Origin: Liopterus haemorrhoidalis
Taxonomy: Eukaryota; Arthropoda; Insecta; Coleoptera; Dytiscidae
DNA: 64,000 bases
Direction of reading: 5' to 3'
Assembly (NCBI GenBank): GCA_963971575.1
Contig: OZ020616.1
Location: forward strand, 2,996,924-3,060,923
A model generated the notes under the pieces. The model was not told the DNA's origin. It worked only from the letters and a program-made list of their open reading frames with translations, and ran no database searches. How positions within the stretch are numbered: position 1 is the first letter of the stretch; each line of letters opens with the position of its first letter. The position numbers were made by a program, and so were the translations under genes. Shown here piece after piece: positions 19,357 through 30,922 of the stretch.

Positions 19357-19810
19357 GGATAGGGAGCAAAAAAAAACGTCCTCATCTCCCAAAATCCAAG
19401 TGAAGAGCAAAAAAAAGGTCTTCACCTCCCAAATCCAAGTGAAGAGCAAAAAAAAAAGGTCTTCACCTCCCAAGTCCAAGTGCAGAGCAAGAAAAAAAGG
19501 TCCTCATCTCCCAAAATCCAAGTGAAGAGCAAAAAAAAGGTCCTCATCTCCCAAAATCCAAGTGAAGAGCAAAAAAAAAGGTCTTCACCTCCCAAGTCCA
19601 AGTGCAGAGCAAAAAAAAAAGGTCCTCATCTCCCAAAATCCAAGTGAAGAGCAAAAAAAAGGTCCTCACCTCTCAAATCCAAGTGAAGAGCAATAAAAAA
19701 GGTCCTCACCTCCCAAATCCAAAATGTTAAAATGCGGGACTTTTGCGGGACGCATCTTAATGCGGGACAAAATGTTAAAATGCGAGACGAATGGTCACCC
19801 TACCATAGGA
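19352..19810. mobile_element. Minisatellite hAT-like element, copy 2
   Basis: The element runs 19360-19802, ending GGTCACCCTA. A perfect 8-bp duplication CCATAGGA lies at 19352-19359 and 19803-19810. The left terminal sequence is reduced to TAGGG before the array, so the array has replaced the left subterminal region. It holds about 9 units of the same minisatellite as 7941-8604, in the opposite orientation, followed by the TCCCGCATT-type subterminal repeats (read as GCGGGAC). Confidence 0.85.
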
Positions 19811-20260
19811 CAAAGTTTTTTAAACACATTTTTGACGAAAAACTTGTTAAAATAAAAAACTAAAAAAATAACATGTTTTAAAAAATATATTTTTCAATCC
19901 TTAATCTACATCTTAGGTGCTTTCTTTTGATACATACACAAGAAATTTCCAAAAAAAATAATTATATTTTCAACGACTACTAAGATATTTTTCGAAAAAC
20001 AAATCTGATTAAAAATTTCTATTAAACCTTTCAGGTTCCCATCCACGTACATTATTGAGTTTTTTTTTAGGTTTTTCGACCTACCCCTCTGGGAAATACA
20101 CTTTTGTTTGCAAAAATCTTATAAAAATATTTGTTTTTTTTTAATAATAATTTTGTTCGTTTATTTTCGCATCAAAAGGTTTCGTTTGATATCCTACTCA
20201 AAATGTTGAAAAAGGGTAAAAAAAAAATTTTTTTTCTTCTTCCTTTAACTACTATCTAGG
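19811..20260. other. No gene seen
   Basis: AT-rich intron or intergenic sequence with no recognised element ends. Confidence 0.4.
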
Positions 20261-20636
20261 CAGGGCCGGCGCTAGGATTTGCGAGAAGAGCCGCGGGGCC
20301 TGCTGTTCAGATCCAAGTGAGGAGCAAAATAAAAAGGTCCTCATCTCCATGCGCGGGGCCTATTGTTGAACCGCGGGGCCTGCTGTTCAGATCCAAGTGA
20401 GGAGCAAAAAAAAAAAAAGGTCCTCATCTCCAAGCGCGGGGCCATGTGCGACTGCACATACCTCGCGTCGGCCCTAAGTGTTTGTTTTTAACACCAGATT
20501 ACAAACCGTTAAAAAAAAAAATAAATGTCATGCAAATTTTCGTCTTTTAATAGGATACTTTTCGCAAACCGCGGGGCCCCTCAAAGCGCGGGGCCGGGTT
20601 CTGGGAACGCGCTGAACCCGCCTTCCGCCGGCCCTG
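20261..20636. mobile_element. hAT-Tip100-like MITE carrying minisatellite pieces
   Basis: The ends CAGGGCCGGC (20261) and GCCGGCCCTG (to 20636) are typical of Tip100/Zaphod hATs. The interior repeats a GCGCGGGGCC motif and twice carries ATCCAAGTGAGGAGCAAAA + GGTCCTCATCTCC, parts of the unit seen at 7941-8604. Flanks TATCTAGG/TATATGTT agree only partly, so the target duplication is unclear. Confidence 0.65.
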
Positions 20637-20639
20637 TAT

Positions 20640-20832
20640 ATGTTTATACTTTTCTCGCGAGGTGTTTTGTTGAACTCTAAATAGTTTTCCTATTTGTTGG
20701 TCAAAGAGTTGTATAACCATGCCAAATTTCAACTTTCTATGTTCAGCCATTTGGCAAGTTTCTACCGAACAGACAGACAGACACATGAGTGTCATTATAA
20801 GGGTTTTTTGGTCATACCTACGAAATCCTAAA
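20640..20832 (-). mobile_element. HINE 5'-end fragment
   Basis: Contains GTCAAAGAGTTGTATAACC, a short (CAGA)n tract and TATAAGGGTTTTTTGGTC to CTACGAAATCCTAAA, the 5' terminal block of the HINE-1 family in minus orientation. Confidence 0.7.
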
Positions 20833-21340
20833 AAAGAATGTTGTTTTCTAAAATAAACTGTCGATTTAACACTTATTTAATCAGTGTACAGTTAACTATA
20901 AAAATAATAAATTTTTATTGCTTTTTGATAAAATTTAGACTTTACACTAAAAACGATACAAGCATTATGTAAAACAAAGAAGGTTCATTTAGCCTGGCAG
21001 CTGGTAACATTATTTCACTTACGTCCTGTCATTCGACCACCTACATAAATTATTACGAAATTATAAAAATTGATCTTATTTTTCTAAAACCATTTTATGT
21101 GTTATGTGGGCGCCCTGCTTGTAAAACAAATGTACTTAATAATGCGAGTATATAAAGTAATTATTATTAAACAATAGTTGTAAGTATGACGAAATTGTGC
21201 AAGTTTTCACTTCGGTGTTGCTTCTGAATTCGAGCCTAATGTAGCTATTCCAAACAAGGTATGTTAAGTTTACGGCGGTGTTTATTGAATCCTATCTTAT
21301 AACACGCACATCTGGCCAGTTTTTTTATATTAAGGCGGTG

Positions 21341-21627
21341 TAAAGCCTGTAATACATGATGCGATTTCTCGTTTTGAATCTCGTACGAGTTATCGTACGA
21401 TAAATATTCCTAACGGTATCGGTCACGTGACTATGCGCAATAATCTACTGCGTCGATATCTGTTCATTTCTATACAATATTTTAGGTCTGGAGCATAAAT
21501 ATTGGATGGTTTTCAATATCGTACAAGATCTCGTACGAAAATCCTGTAGTACACGATACAATAATTCTTGTACGATAAATCGTACGAGATTCAAAACGAG
21601 AAATCGCATCATGTATTACAGGCTTAA
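21341..21627. mobile_element. Harbinger-type MITE, near-perfect ~46-bp inverted repeats
   Basis: Ends begin AGCCTGTAATACATGATGCG (21344) and mirror at 21624. Flanking TAA occurs at 21341-21343 and 21625-21627. Further short palindromes (CTCGTACGAG, ATCGTACGAT) fill the interior. Non-coding. Confidence 0.85.
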
Positions 21628-21642
21628 GAATATACAAAAAAT

Positions 21643-22479
21643 TTATGTGAAGTGTGAATATTCACACATTTCAGGGTTTCGCAGGTATATAATAAGTGAA
21701 GGCGGTATGCTGAGTGTGTAGGACAAATTTTATTTTGTAGTAATCACGGCAAAATGAACGATATTTTTAAAATAATTTATCGTCTGTTAATCATATAATA
21801 AGACTGGTTATTAAATTTACGCTCTTAAAAATTAAATACAACATTTGTCAAAATATAACTAGAATTTTGACAAAATAATTTCAATATAATAAAAATGCAA
21901 AAAAAAATTAGAAAAAATAAAATTCACTCCGTACTCGAACTCGAAACCCTTCGTTTTCCAGCCAGTTTAAGAGTGCTCTAACGCATGTAGCCATCGCACA
22001 CCATGCATGTGAGTGTCTTACATTGGTATAAATTTTGTACTTTGTGAACCAAAAACCACAAAAAATGCGTTATTTTCCAAAAACATAATCTGATCAAAAA
22101 TTCCTGTTGTACTATTTCGGTTCACACCAATATACATTACTTAGAATTTTTTTAGATTTTTAGTTTAAACCATCTGGGCTACAGGGTGTGGGACAAAATT
22201 TTTTTTGCACATTTTTGGCAAAAATCGCATCAAAATAATTTATTTTGCAAAAATAAAAATTTGATCGTTAATCCACGTACTAAGGGCTTTCATTTGATAC
22301 CCTACTCAGAATTAAAAAAAAATATTTTTGTTTTCGATGAGCACATATTTGTTTATATTTTTAGGGGGTATGTTTTTGTAGATGTTTTAGTATTTTTCCT
22401 ATGTGCGGGTCAAAGAGTTGTATAAGCATGCCAAATTTCAACTCTCTAGGTTTAGCCGTTTGGCTACAATTTTTACCGA

Positions 22480-22521
<42 letters not shown>

Positions 22522-22573
22522 GACAAAATGACGGTATAAGGGTTTTTTGGTCATACCTACAAAACCCTAAAAA
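21643..22573 (-). mobile_element. HINE-1 copy A (Helentron-associated, DINE-1-like)
   Basis: Read on the minus strand: 5' block TTTTTAGGGTTTTGTAGGTA, then a (GTCT)n tract (22478-22520), a conserved core, a tRNA-like module (about 21928-21998), a 3' subterminal repeat ATACCTGCGAAACCCTGAAA, and a terminal 16-bp palindrome GTGTGAATATTCACAC. Subterminal inverted repeats, a GTCY microsatellite near the 5' end and a 3' hairpin are the defining structure of HINEs, non-autonomous relatives of rolling-circle Helentrons. No coding capacity. Confidence 0.75.
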
Positions 22574-22654
22574 CAATATAAAAGATTTATCCGAGTTGTA
22601 ATAAAAAAATTCGCGGCCTATCGCCTTAAAACTTTATTAATACGAAATTATCAT

Positions 22655-22731
22655 AATGGCCCGAATATAAGACAAGATATTTTTCCCCGAAATATCATTT
22701 AAAAACGAGGGTTGTCTTATATTCGGACACT
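22655..22731. mobile_element. Tiny inverted-repeat element (GAATATAAGAC)
   Basis: GCCCGAATATAAGACAA at the left and its complement at the right (TTGTCTTATATTCGGAC) with a 40-bp centre. Too small to classify. Confidence 0.5.
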
Positions 22732-22744
22732 TTTTATACTTAAA

Positions 22745-22805
22745 AAAATTGAAGTGAAGTGTGAATTATCACACATTTCAGGGTTTTGCAGGTATTTAAT
22801 AGGTG
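22745..22805 (-). mobile_element. HINE-1 3'-end fragment
   Basis: GTGTGAATTATCACACATTT followed by CAGGGTTTTGCAGGTATTTA matches the 3' hairpin and subterminal repeat of HINE-1. Confidence 0.7.
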
Positions 22806-23280
22806 TAAGAAACCAACATAATACTGGATGTCTTGGTATATTTATCACATCAAAATCAACAGTTTTTTGATAATCACTTTTATTCGTTATTTGAGAACTA
22901 AGAGCTTCCATTAAATTTTTTTAAACCAAATTTAAATAATTTTCCAAATATCCCAGCGTTTTTTTTCTGCATTTGCTTCGTATTCAAGTCTTCATTAGAT
23001 TAATAAGAAATATTTTACAGTGTAGTGTAGTGTGGTGTGGTGTGAGTAACTATTAAAAAAATATATTATTTTTTTTTAATATTTTTAATTTCAAAAAACA
23101 AAAAATCGATGTTTTCGATACATCGATGTTTTTTTTTCCATCCCTACTTAAAACCAAAAATATTTCCTCTGAAATGCAATAGTTAGCATTGCATTGAGTT
23201 GAAGTCTGTAGGCCTTCATATTTAGCGGTGTATTTAAGAAACCGGTAGCATTGGCCGTCAGGTAAGCAGTAAGCAGGTAG
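22806..23280. other. No gene seen
   Basis: AT-rich; a short GTGTA/GTGTG run near 23020-23045. A minus-strand frame (23053-23286) has no recognisable motif. Confidence 0.35.
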
Positions 23281-23400
23281 CCACAAGAGAACAGTCTTCT
23301 CAAGAATGTCGAGTTACCGCTGCACGATGATGCTCGAACAGTTGAAGAAGAACCAGTTGGTGACTCCGGTTTCTTTAATAGTGAGAACGTAATTCAATAA
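23281..23400 (+). CDS. Possible terminal coding exon (weak)
   Basis: Starting after AAGCAGGTAG, the frame reads PQENSLLKNVELPLHDDART then VEEEPVGDSGFFNSENVIQ and a stop. The composition is protein-like, the phase (0) fits the donor at 18090, and the strand agrees. Against it: the acceptor has a poor pyrimidine tract and I know no homolog. Treat as a candidate only. Confidence 0.2.
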   Translation, partial: PQENSLLKNVELPLHDDARTVEEEPVGDSGFFNSENVIQ

Positions 23401-23692
23401 CACATTAGCTTAATCAGATGATGTTACTTAAAGATGAACGTGATTCTTGTATTAAGTATATTTCGAAATATTTAATGAGTTTATTGCTTTTATTGGTAAA
23501 TAATCTAGATTCCATTTGTGGTTTTAAGATATTTCAGTAAGTCCATTAACCAGTGGCGTGTATAGAGGAGTGTTTGTGGATTCAGGACCTTACCGTTAGT
23601 CTTAAGCACATGACCGGCGACATAATAGATAGCGCCCAAAAGCAAACAATTAAATATCGCCCCAGATTTGTTTCAAATTAGAATAATTTTTT

Positions 23693-24060
23693 TTACCAAC
23701 CGCCAACATATATAAAAGAGGTATTGTGATCATACCGATTTTGATATTTCGAGATTTCGATGGATTTCCACGAATTGAGGTCCCTACATAACGTTTTGAC
23801 TATTTTTAGCATGATGTCTGTCTGTTTGTCGGTCCGTGTACACGTGCAGAGCAAATTTGGCTAAAAGGATTTTTATTAAACTTCATATTTAAGCTTCTGA
23901 CATCAATGGCAAGAGTTGATCAACTTTTGGTAAAAATCGGTTAACGAGAAATGGGAATTTACTCGTGTAGATTTTTGCGAATATTTCACAACAGAGAAAT
24001 ATTTCGAAAACATTTATTTAACAAAAGTAGCTATAAAAGTAATAACTAATAAATTTTACT
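23693..24060 (+). mobile_element. HINE-2 copy, 5' part
   Basis: ACCAACCGCCAACATATATA, then CATACCGATTTTGATATTTC, a short GTCTGTTTGTC tract, and core sequence shared with 51001-51615 and 54871-55402 in the opposite orientation. The 3' hairpin end is missing. Confidence 0.65.
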
Positions 24061-25147
24061 AATAAAGTGTAAGAAGCCAACATGATGCTGAATGTCTAGG
24101 AATATTTGTTCTGTAATCACATCAAAATTTATTCGTTATTTGTTGCCTGTAGAGCACAGGGATACTGGTTCGATACCTTCCACCTCCTTCGAATTTTTAT
24201 CTTCCTATATTGTGCAGTTAACTCTGGGGTCGACTCAGCCTCAAGTATTTAATACTTATAAATGAGTACCAGTTCAGACATGGATAATAGGACTGGTCGA
24301 AACGTCACACTGAACACGTGGCTTTCATATCTATGACAGGCGGTCTAGAAACTGAGAACTTACCTTCTCTGCCTCTTATACGTATATCTAGGCGTTGGGA
24401 ACCTATTATTTATTATTATTTATTTTATTTATTCGTTATTTGGGTACCAAGAGCTTCCAATTAATTTTTTTAAACAAAATTTAAATAATTTGCGAAAATT
24501 TCGTCACTGCAAAATTTAAATTAAAAAATCCCAACGATTTTTGCTGCGTTTACTTAGTATCTAAGTCTTCATTAAATTAATAAGAAATATATTGATAAAT
24601 GAATTTTTTTTTTTTAAAGTTCAAAAACATGTTTCTCACTATTAACAATGTGTTATTTGTTTTATAAGTATGTCACTAATATAAATGATTTATTCTCTTG
24701 ATACCTTAAAAAACAAAAACTAAAGTATAAATAATAAATAAGCACATGACCAACATAAATAAAACGTTGAATCACGACTTTTAACTACACACTACACTCT
24801 ACACACATGTACTCGGTTCTCAGCTGTTAATTTTTTTTTTTATTTTTTTTTATGTTTTTAATATCAAAGAAAAGACATACACTACCTTAGCCATAAATAC
24901 AAAAATCCATAACATTATTAGCCATAATTTAGCTATAAATTAAAAAAATAATTAATTTTGTCCAAAACAAAAACTGCAATATTTTCCAAAAATTAAAATT
25001 GATCAAAAATTCCTCTCGTACATATCCGGTTTAGATCAATGTACATTACTTAGAATTTTTTCAGATTTTTAATTTAACCCATTTGCGTTAATGGGCGCGA
25101 GACGGTAAATTTTTTATACTTTCATTTTTATAAAAAAAAAAAAATGT
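24061..25147. other. No gene seen
   Basis: Contains a degraded tRNA-like piece near 24150-24180 (GTTCGATACC) and AT-rich sequence; HINE-1 core scraps at 24950-25080. Confidence 0.4.
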
Positions 25148-25155
25148 GCTCATAC

Positions 25156-25398
25156 CAGTGGCATACGCAAGGGGGTATTTGGGGGATCAATTTCCTCCCG
25201 AAAATTCTAAAAGAACTAAAATTTTAATTACCGCATTTCAATATTATAAATTGCGCGTCTTTTCAATACGTATAAATTCCGATCTGTTGTAAAACCCCCC
25301 CTTGAAATATATTTCTGCGTACGCCACTTGCCCCTACTAAATATTTCCTGGTACCTACTTTCCCGCCCCCCGAATATTAAAAGTTGGCGCTGCCACTG
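25156..25398. mobile_element. hAT-like fragment pair (CAGTGGC ends)
   Basis: CAGTGGCATACGCA at 25156; its complement (TGCGTACGCCACTTG) ends near 25330, and a second GCCACTG lies at 25398. Typical hAT-like tips, but no 8-bp duplication was found for either end. Confidence 0.4.
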
Positions 25399-26078
25399 CT
25401 ACGAAATCCAGTAATATGCGATAATTCACATTTGTGATAATTCGAAATTTTTTTGTTATCGCAAGTTTATCTAACCTATCACTCTTTGAAATTATGCAAA
25501 ATGGTTAAGTTTTAATTAAAATTCATTGTTTGTCAAGAGTAATACGATCACGATTTGTGAGAAACAATTTTTAATAGCAACTGGCCTCAGTCCAAAGAAT
25601 TGTAACATTATGCGCTATCAGCTGAATAATCGTGGAAAAATGCATTCCTCGAATTTCATTGTTTTCATATATGAAAGCATTACTAAACAAAAACAATAAT
25701 ACATATTTATAAGTATGTATTATTATCTGCTGTCCCATAAAAAATAGCATCTCTAGATCAATATTTTGATAATGAAATTCCAATGAATAATTATACAATA
25801 GACAATATTATATAAAAAAAAATATATGTGGCAAATTACAATTTATATTTTATTTTAATTTTATTATACTTCACCCATAAATGCCAGTGATTATGAAAAT
25901 GGCCAAAATCATATACGTAGAGCACTAGAAAAGTTTTGATATACGACTGTATAAATAAATATAGCAAGTTTATTCTTGCATCATTAAATAGACCAGTCAA
26001 AATATAATAGATGCACTGATAAATACATTTTATGTACAGTCAGTGTATTGTTTGCAGTGCAAGTGAAAACTTATCAAT

Positions 26079-26116
26079 ATGAGTGAATTAACACGACGAG
26101 ATCATCCTGCAATAAT
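26079..26116 (+). pseudogene. Mariner transposase N-terminus, first part
   Basis: Encodes MSELTRRDHPAII before the foldback insertion. The same start (SELTRR) occurs at 59161. Confidence 0.6.
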
Positions 26117-26687
26117 AGAACGGGAGCTCATGATATTTTTGGTCTCCGATTTCATACAGCATGCCTTTTGGAGGAGAGAATATTTACCCTGTGACAACAA
26201 AAAAGGGATGGTACTAAACCCCTGCACGCTTTCCGGTCATAGGGAAAATTGCATTTCCACTTAAACACAAATTTTTTGTGCTTTTCTCTGATTTAATATT
26301 GCTTGCCCATTTGTCAAAAGAAAGTTATAACAAATTTAAAGTCTTTTAAATATATGCATGCGATTCGGAGGGTCCCAAAGGGCTCAAACGGTCATGTGAT
26401 CTTGTAATAAAAAAATATGATTTTCCGCGTTTTCATACAGCATGCCTATAATTAAAAGACTTTAAATTTGTTATAACTTTCTTTTGACAAAAGGGCAAGC
26501 AATATTAAATCAGAGAAAAACACAAAAATTTTGTGCAGGTGGAAATGCAATTTTCCCTATGACCGGAAAGCGTACAGGGTTTTAGTACCATCCCTTTTTT
26601 GTTGTCACAGGGTAAATATTCTCTCCTCCAAAAGGCATGCTGTATGAAATCGGAGACCAAAAATGTCATGAGCTCCCGGTCTATAAT
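26112..26687. mobile_element. Foldback element in mariner coding sequence
   Basis: Arms of about 235 bp (26117-26355 and 26450-26682) are inverted copies beginning AGAACGGGAGCTCATGA / AGACCGGGAGCTCATGA. The 5-bp sequence ATAAT is duplicated at 26112-26116 and 26683-26687. Removing the element and one ATAAT joins the two mariner pieces in frame. The superfamily is unknown. Confidence 0.8.
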
Positions 26688-26829
26688 TTGGAACAATTTC
26701 AAACGTGGTTTGTCTGCGGAAGAGTGTATCTCCGAAATGTTTATAATTTTTTCTGAGAATTGTCCAACTCGGAGCACAATGTTTCGTTGGCATAAACAAT
26801 TTCACAGAGAATTTGACATTTTTAACACA
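26683..26829 (+). pseudogene. Mariner transposase N-terminus, second part
   Basis: IIWNNFKRGLSAEECISEMF, then TRSTMFRWHKQFHRE: a helix-turn-helix of the HTH_48 type found at the start of mariner transposases. It runs into low-complexity sequence without the DDD domain. Confidence 0.65.
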
Positions 26830-26930
26830 GTAAAAAAAAAATTGTTTTAACCCTTTTCAAATTATAACCTATACGCATTTGACACTTAATGATAACTTAA
26901 CAAAACGCCATATGTGTTGGAACTTTGAAC

Positions 26931-27190
26931 TATTGAGAAGTGACATTATCGTTGGCGGCGCTGTAATTCATGGAAAAATGGCTGAATTGTCTAGTATTCA
27001 GCTGTCAATATGCTAACAGGGAACAGATTAATTTAAGCACAGTACATTTTTATTTTATGAAAATGTATCTATCGACGTTCTAACAAAAAATCAACACCAG
27101 AACATATTTAATAATTTCAAACAGTACTACAGTCGCGTAGTACAATATTTGACCACCAGACTGCGTATCCGAGCGTGTCAGTTCTCAATA
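26931..27190. mobile_element. TTGAGAA MITE, copy 1
   Basis: 256 bp with ends TTGAGAAGTGACAT... and ...TGTCAGTTCTCAA, TA on both sides (26931-26932, 27189-27190). A copy of equal length and opposite orientation lies at 36863-37118. Confidence 0.78.
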
Positions 27191-28134
27191 CACACTGTTT
27201 GCGCGGCAAGTTTGAAAAAAATCCGCATTTCATACTTGTAGACCTGGTAAATAAAAAAAGTTTTTTGAAAAAATCTGTGCTGGTTCATTTTTTATACGTT
27301 TACGAATAACCCTCGTACTTTCAAAAAGTTTAAGAAGTAAGCCTGTATCTCAAAACTTTCCTAGCGCCTTACGTGTATGTAGTTACTTAATAATGATTTA
27401 CTTTCCCGTCTCCGTCATACAACCTCATTGGTAACACTGTTTTGTTGTACCTACTAAATTCTAAAATGAACGATAATCTATTAGCGATGTTAATGAACCA
27501 TTTATCAAAAAATAAAACATTTCAACTTATATGAATAAACAATATGTCGAAACAATTTAACATGGAATCAATCAATTCACGATACCGATGTGTTTTGATT
27601 CGTTTGTTGCTTTAACACGACTCTTATAACATAAATAAAAATATGCTATAATCAAAATAGAATATAGACACGCGACTACTCTACTCGTATCCGTTTCAAT
27701 GCACTTTTTTCAATGTTACTGACCTACTCTTCACATTCATGATGATAAGGATCTCACAGAAATAATAAGTGTTTAATACATTCAACATGAATTGCACTTT
27801 TATTTTCATAAGTAGGATACTTAATTCCAACTTCTAGCTGCCAGCGACCAAAGATAATCGCATATTGGTGCGTAGAAAAGCGAGGAAATTATTTCATTTT
27901 ATGAAATGTGAATCTTGTCAATTGAAGACCGCTAACTTCAACAAGATTGAACGCTTTAAAAAATTTGTGATGTATGCATTTTCATACCTGCGGTTGAAAT
28001 TTTTGAAATCCTGAGGTCCTAACGGGACTCATTAGATCCTCATTAACTCCCAAACAAACAAAATTTTTGAGATATTTTTAATTTATCATTTTTTTTTTTT
28101 TGAAATTTCAAAAAGTCACTTAAGAACTATAAAA
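27191..28134. other. No gene seen
   Basis: AT-rich, with repeat-like AAATTTTTGAAATC runs near 27990-28110. Confidence 0.4.
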
Positions 28135-28774
28135 TATAGAGAACTGCGGTTTGAATTTTTGAAATCTTCATGTATTGTATAACAATTGAAGCTCACCTGA
28201 ACCAGAATAGTACAACAGGAATTTTTGATCAGATTACGTTTTTGGAAAAAACCGCATTTTTTGTGATTTTTGGCTAATAATGTACACAAGTTATAGCTTT
28301 GTAACACGCTACAATGGAACGTGTATGCTGGTGTAGTGGTTTTGACGCTGGTGTTTCATCCAAGTAACTCGATCCGAAAGGGATCGAACCTTGCGAGAAG
28401 AGACAAGATATAAATTATTTTTTCAAAATTCTAGTTATATTTTGGCAAATGTTGCATTTAATTTTTAAAAGCGTAAATTTAATAACCAGTGGAAATTGTT
28501 TAAATTATAATTTAATTCTGTTTCAATGTACACGAAATCAGAGGGGCGGAACTTATAACAACCAATGGAAGCCATAGGCGCAATTTTTAAAATTCTTAAT
28601 GAACCTTGCTATATATAAAAAAAAATATATAAAAAAAAGGCGTTCGAATTAAAATTAACAAAAAAAAAAAAAAAATTTAATATAAAATTTGTTTTGGCAT
28701 TCCAAATAATCATCATTCACTTACTAAATACCTGCAAAACCCTGAAATGTGTGAAAATTCACACTTCACATCAA
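28135..28774 (+). mobile_element. HINE-1 copy E (5'-truncated)
   Basis: Core and 3' end in plus orientation, ending with AAACCCTGAAATGTG and the hairpin near 28751-28765. The tRNA-like module at 28326-28400 differs from that of the other copies. Confidence 0.65.
28326..28400 (+). repeat. tRNA-like module in HINE-1 copy E
   Basis: A-box-like GGTGTAGTGGTTTTGACGC and B-box-like GGATCGAACC at tRNA-like spacing. No convincing cloverleaf, so not called as a tRNA gene. Confidence 0.45.
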
Positions 28775-28795
28775 TTTTTATTATTATTATTTTTT

Positions 28796-29754
28796 TGAAA
28801 TTTCTAAAAAATCCTAACTTATGTACAATAAAATAAAGAGTACTGCGGTTAAAATTTTTTAAATCTTCGCATGTTGATTTTTTCGATTTTTGACCATTTT
28901 CAAAGGTTTTGTTTGACGATTCGTATTTATTGTAAAACTAATATTCCAACTTTTACAATACATACGAATCGTCAAACAAAACCTTTGAAAATGGTTAAAT
29001 ATAGAAAAAATCATATGAGAATTGCTGTAATTGCGAATATAATTTTGTAAGAAATCAGGATCTCGCTGATGGGGGTTCGTAAATAGTCATATAAATGCAT
29101 TTATTCCATCGTAGTTGGTTTGAAAAAAGCATAGATGTCACAACACTCCGTTACGCATTAATTTTCATACCTGTGAACGCTGTCATTAAACGTTAAAACT
29201 GTCCATTAAATTTATTCACAACGCATAGCATAGTCAACTAATTTTAGAGCTGTGAACATAGCTTTATGAGAAAATTTGGTCGGTTATGGCATTTAGAATC
29301 GACATCCTATTGTGATAGGATGGGTCGCCAGTGCTGAAGGAGCCTAAGGATGTGTAGCATACCTCGCGAGGTCAGTGACGGTCAGAATTGTTGAGATTAT
29401 CGTCTTTCGTTCAAAGTAACTGTTGTTGCATACCATTCAAGGGCGTTCGTCTTTTTAACGTGACATCTTATCAACAACAATAACATTTCCTGCTTTCATT
29501 CAATTGTTTTCATTTGTTAAACAATTAAAATTAGATACTTAGGCGAAAACTAGTTCAAAAAGAAAGTACTTAAAGTTGTCACAATAAAAACAAAAGTAAT
29601 CTTAATTCATTGCTTATGTATGGCTATCAATTTATTATTTGATTATTGTGTTCTACGATGTCTTTCAATGTCCAATTTGCACTGTTGCCCATCCTACAAT
29701 TGCTCTTCGTTCAATTCTTTCGGCCATTTTATTGTAGATTCGTTCTATTCATCG
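28796..29754. other. No gene seen
   Basis: A small hairpin at about 28895-28995 (inverted copies of CAAAACCTTTGAAAATGG) and AT-rich sequence. Confidence 0.4.
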
Positions 29755-29803
29755 TTTTTAGGGTTTTGTAGGTATGACCAAAAAACCCTTATACCATTTT
29801 GTC

Positions 29804-29837
<34 letters not shown>

Positions 29838-30673
29838 TCGGTAAAAATTGTAGCCAACGGCTAAACCTAGAGAGTTGAAATTTGGCATGCTTATACAACT
29901 CTTTGACCCGCACATAGGAAAAATACTAAAACATCTAAAAAACATACCCCCCCTAAAAATATGTGCTCATCGAAAACACATTTTTTTTTTTTAAATTCTG
30001 AGTAGGGTATCAAATGAAAGCCCTTAGTACGTGGATTAACGATCAAATTTTTATTTTTGCAAAATAAATTATTTTGATGCGTTTTCGCCAAAATTGTGCA
30101 AAAAAAAATTTGTCCCACACCCTGTAGCCCAGATGGTTTAAACTAAAAATCTAAAAAAATTCTAAGTAATGTATATTGGTGTGAACCGAAATAGTACAAC
30201 AGGAATTTTTGATCAGATTATGTTTTCGAAAAATAACGCATTTTTTGTGGTTTTTGGTTCACAAAGTACAAAAGTTATACCAATGTAAGACACTAACATG
30301 CAAGGCATGCGATAGCGTAATGGGTTAGAGCACTGGTGTCGTAAGCTAAAATGCGCTGGAAAACCAAGGGTTTCGAGTTCGCGTACGGTGTGAATTTTAT
30401 TTTTTCTGTTTTTTTTTTTGCATTTTTATTATATTGAAATTATTTTGTCAAAATTCTAGTTATATTTTGACAAATGTATTTAATTTTTAAGAGCGTAAAT
30501 TTAATAACCAGTCTTATTATATGATTAACAGACGATAAATTATTTTAAAAATATCGTTCATTTTGCCGTGATTACTACAAAGTAAAATTTGTCCTACACA
30601 CTCAGCATACCGCCTTCACTTATTATATTCCTGCGAAACCCTGAAATGTGGGAATATTCACACTTCACATCAA
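29755..30673 (+). mobile_element. HINE-1 copy B, full length
   Basis: 5' TTTTTAGGGTTTTGTAGG, (GTCT)n at 29803-29837, core, tRNA-like module 30308-30391, 3' subterminal repeat CCTGCGAAACCCTGAAA and hairpin. Same order as copy A in the opposite orientation. Confidence 0.75.
30308..30391 (+). repeat. tRNA-like module in HINE-1 copy B
   Basis: TAGCGTAATGGGTTAGAGCAC resembles a tRNA A box/D arm and GGGTTTCGAGTTCGCG a B box. Copies A (minus, 21928-21998) and D (minus, 45408-45496) carry the same type; copies C and E carry others. Confidence 0.5.
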
Positions 30674-30922
30674 TTTTTTTTATGATCTTTTGTCCATTTT
30701 CTGTGATTTTTGTTCATTTTTCAGGGATTTTTTATTGTTGAGATGTTTTATAGATGTAGAGTACATATACATACAATAAATTTGTTCAATAGTACATTTT
30801 TTGTGGTCCGCGGTACGTTTTCGGTTCAGAAACGCTGATAAATAATGAGTGAGATAGTTTGTTTATAGGTAGCTGTCCCCATAGTTCCCCAAATATATAT
30901 CTTATTAAAAACTGCACTGAAC

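Larger units (their letters stand above)
25945..26850 (+). mobile_element. Mariner 5' part, interrupted by a foldback element
   Basis: The leader 25945-26078 is repeated at 59035-59160, also ending in a start codon followed by SELTRR. The reading frame begins at 26079 and is broken by the foldback at 26117-26682. It resumes at about 26688 with IIWNNFKRGLSAEECI and CPTRSTMFRWHKQFHRE, a mariner-type helix-turn-helix. The element decays after about 26850; no catalytic domain follows. Confidence 0.7.

Noticed and set aside
22478..22520. CAGACA tract as a CRISPR-like or functional array
   Set aside because: It is the GTCT microsatellite typical of HINE elements; no spacers, and this is a eukaryotic genome.
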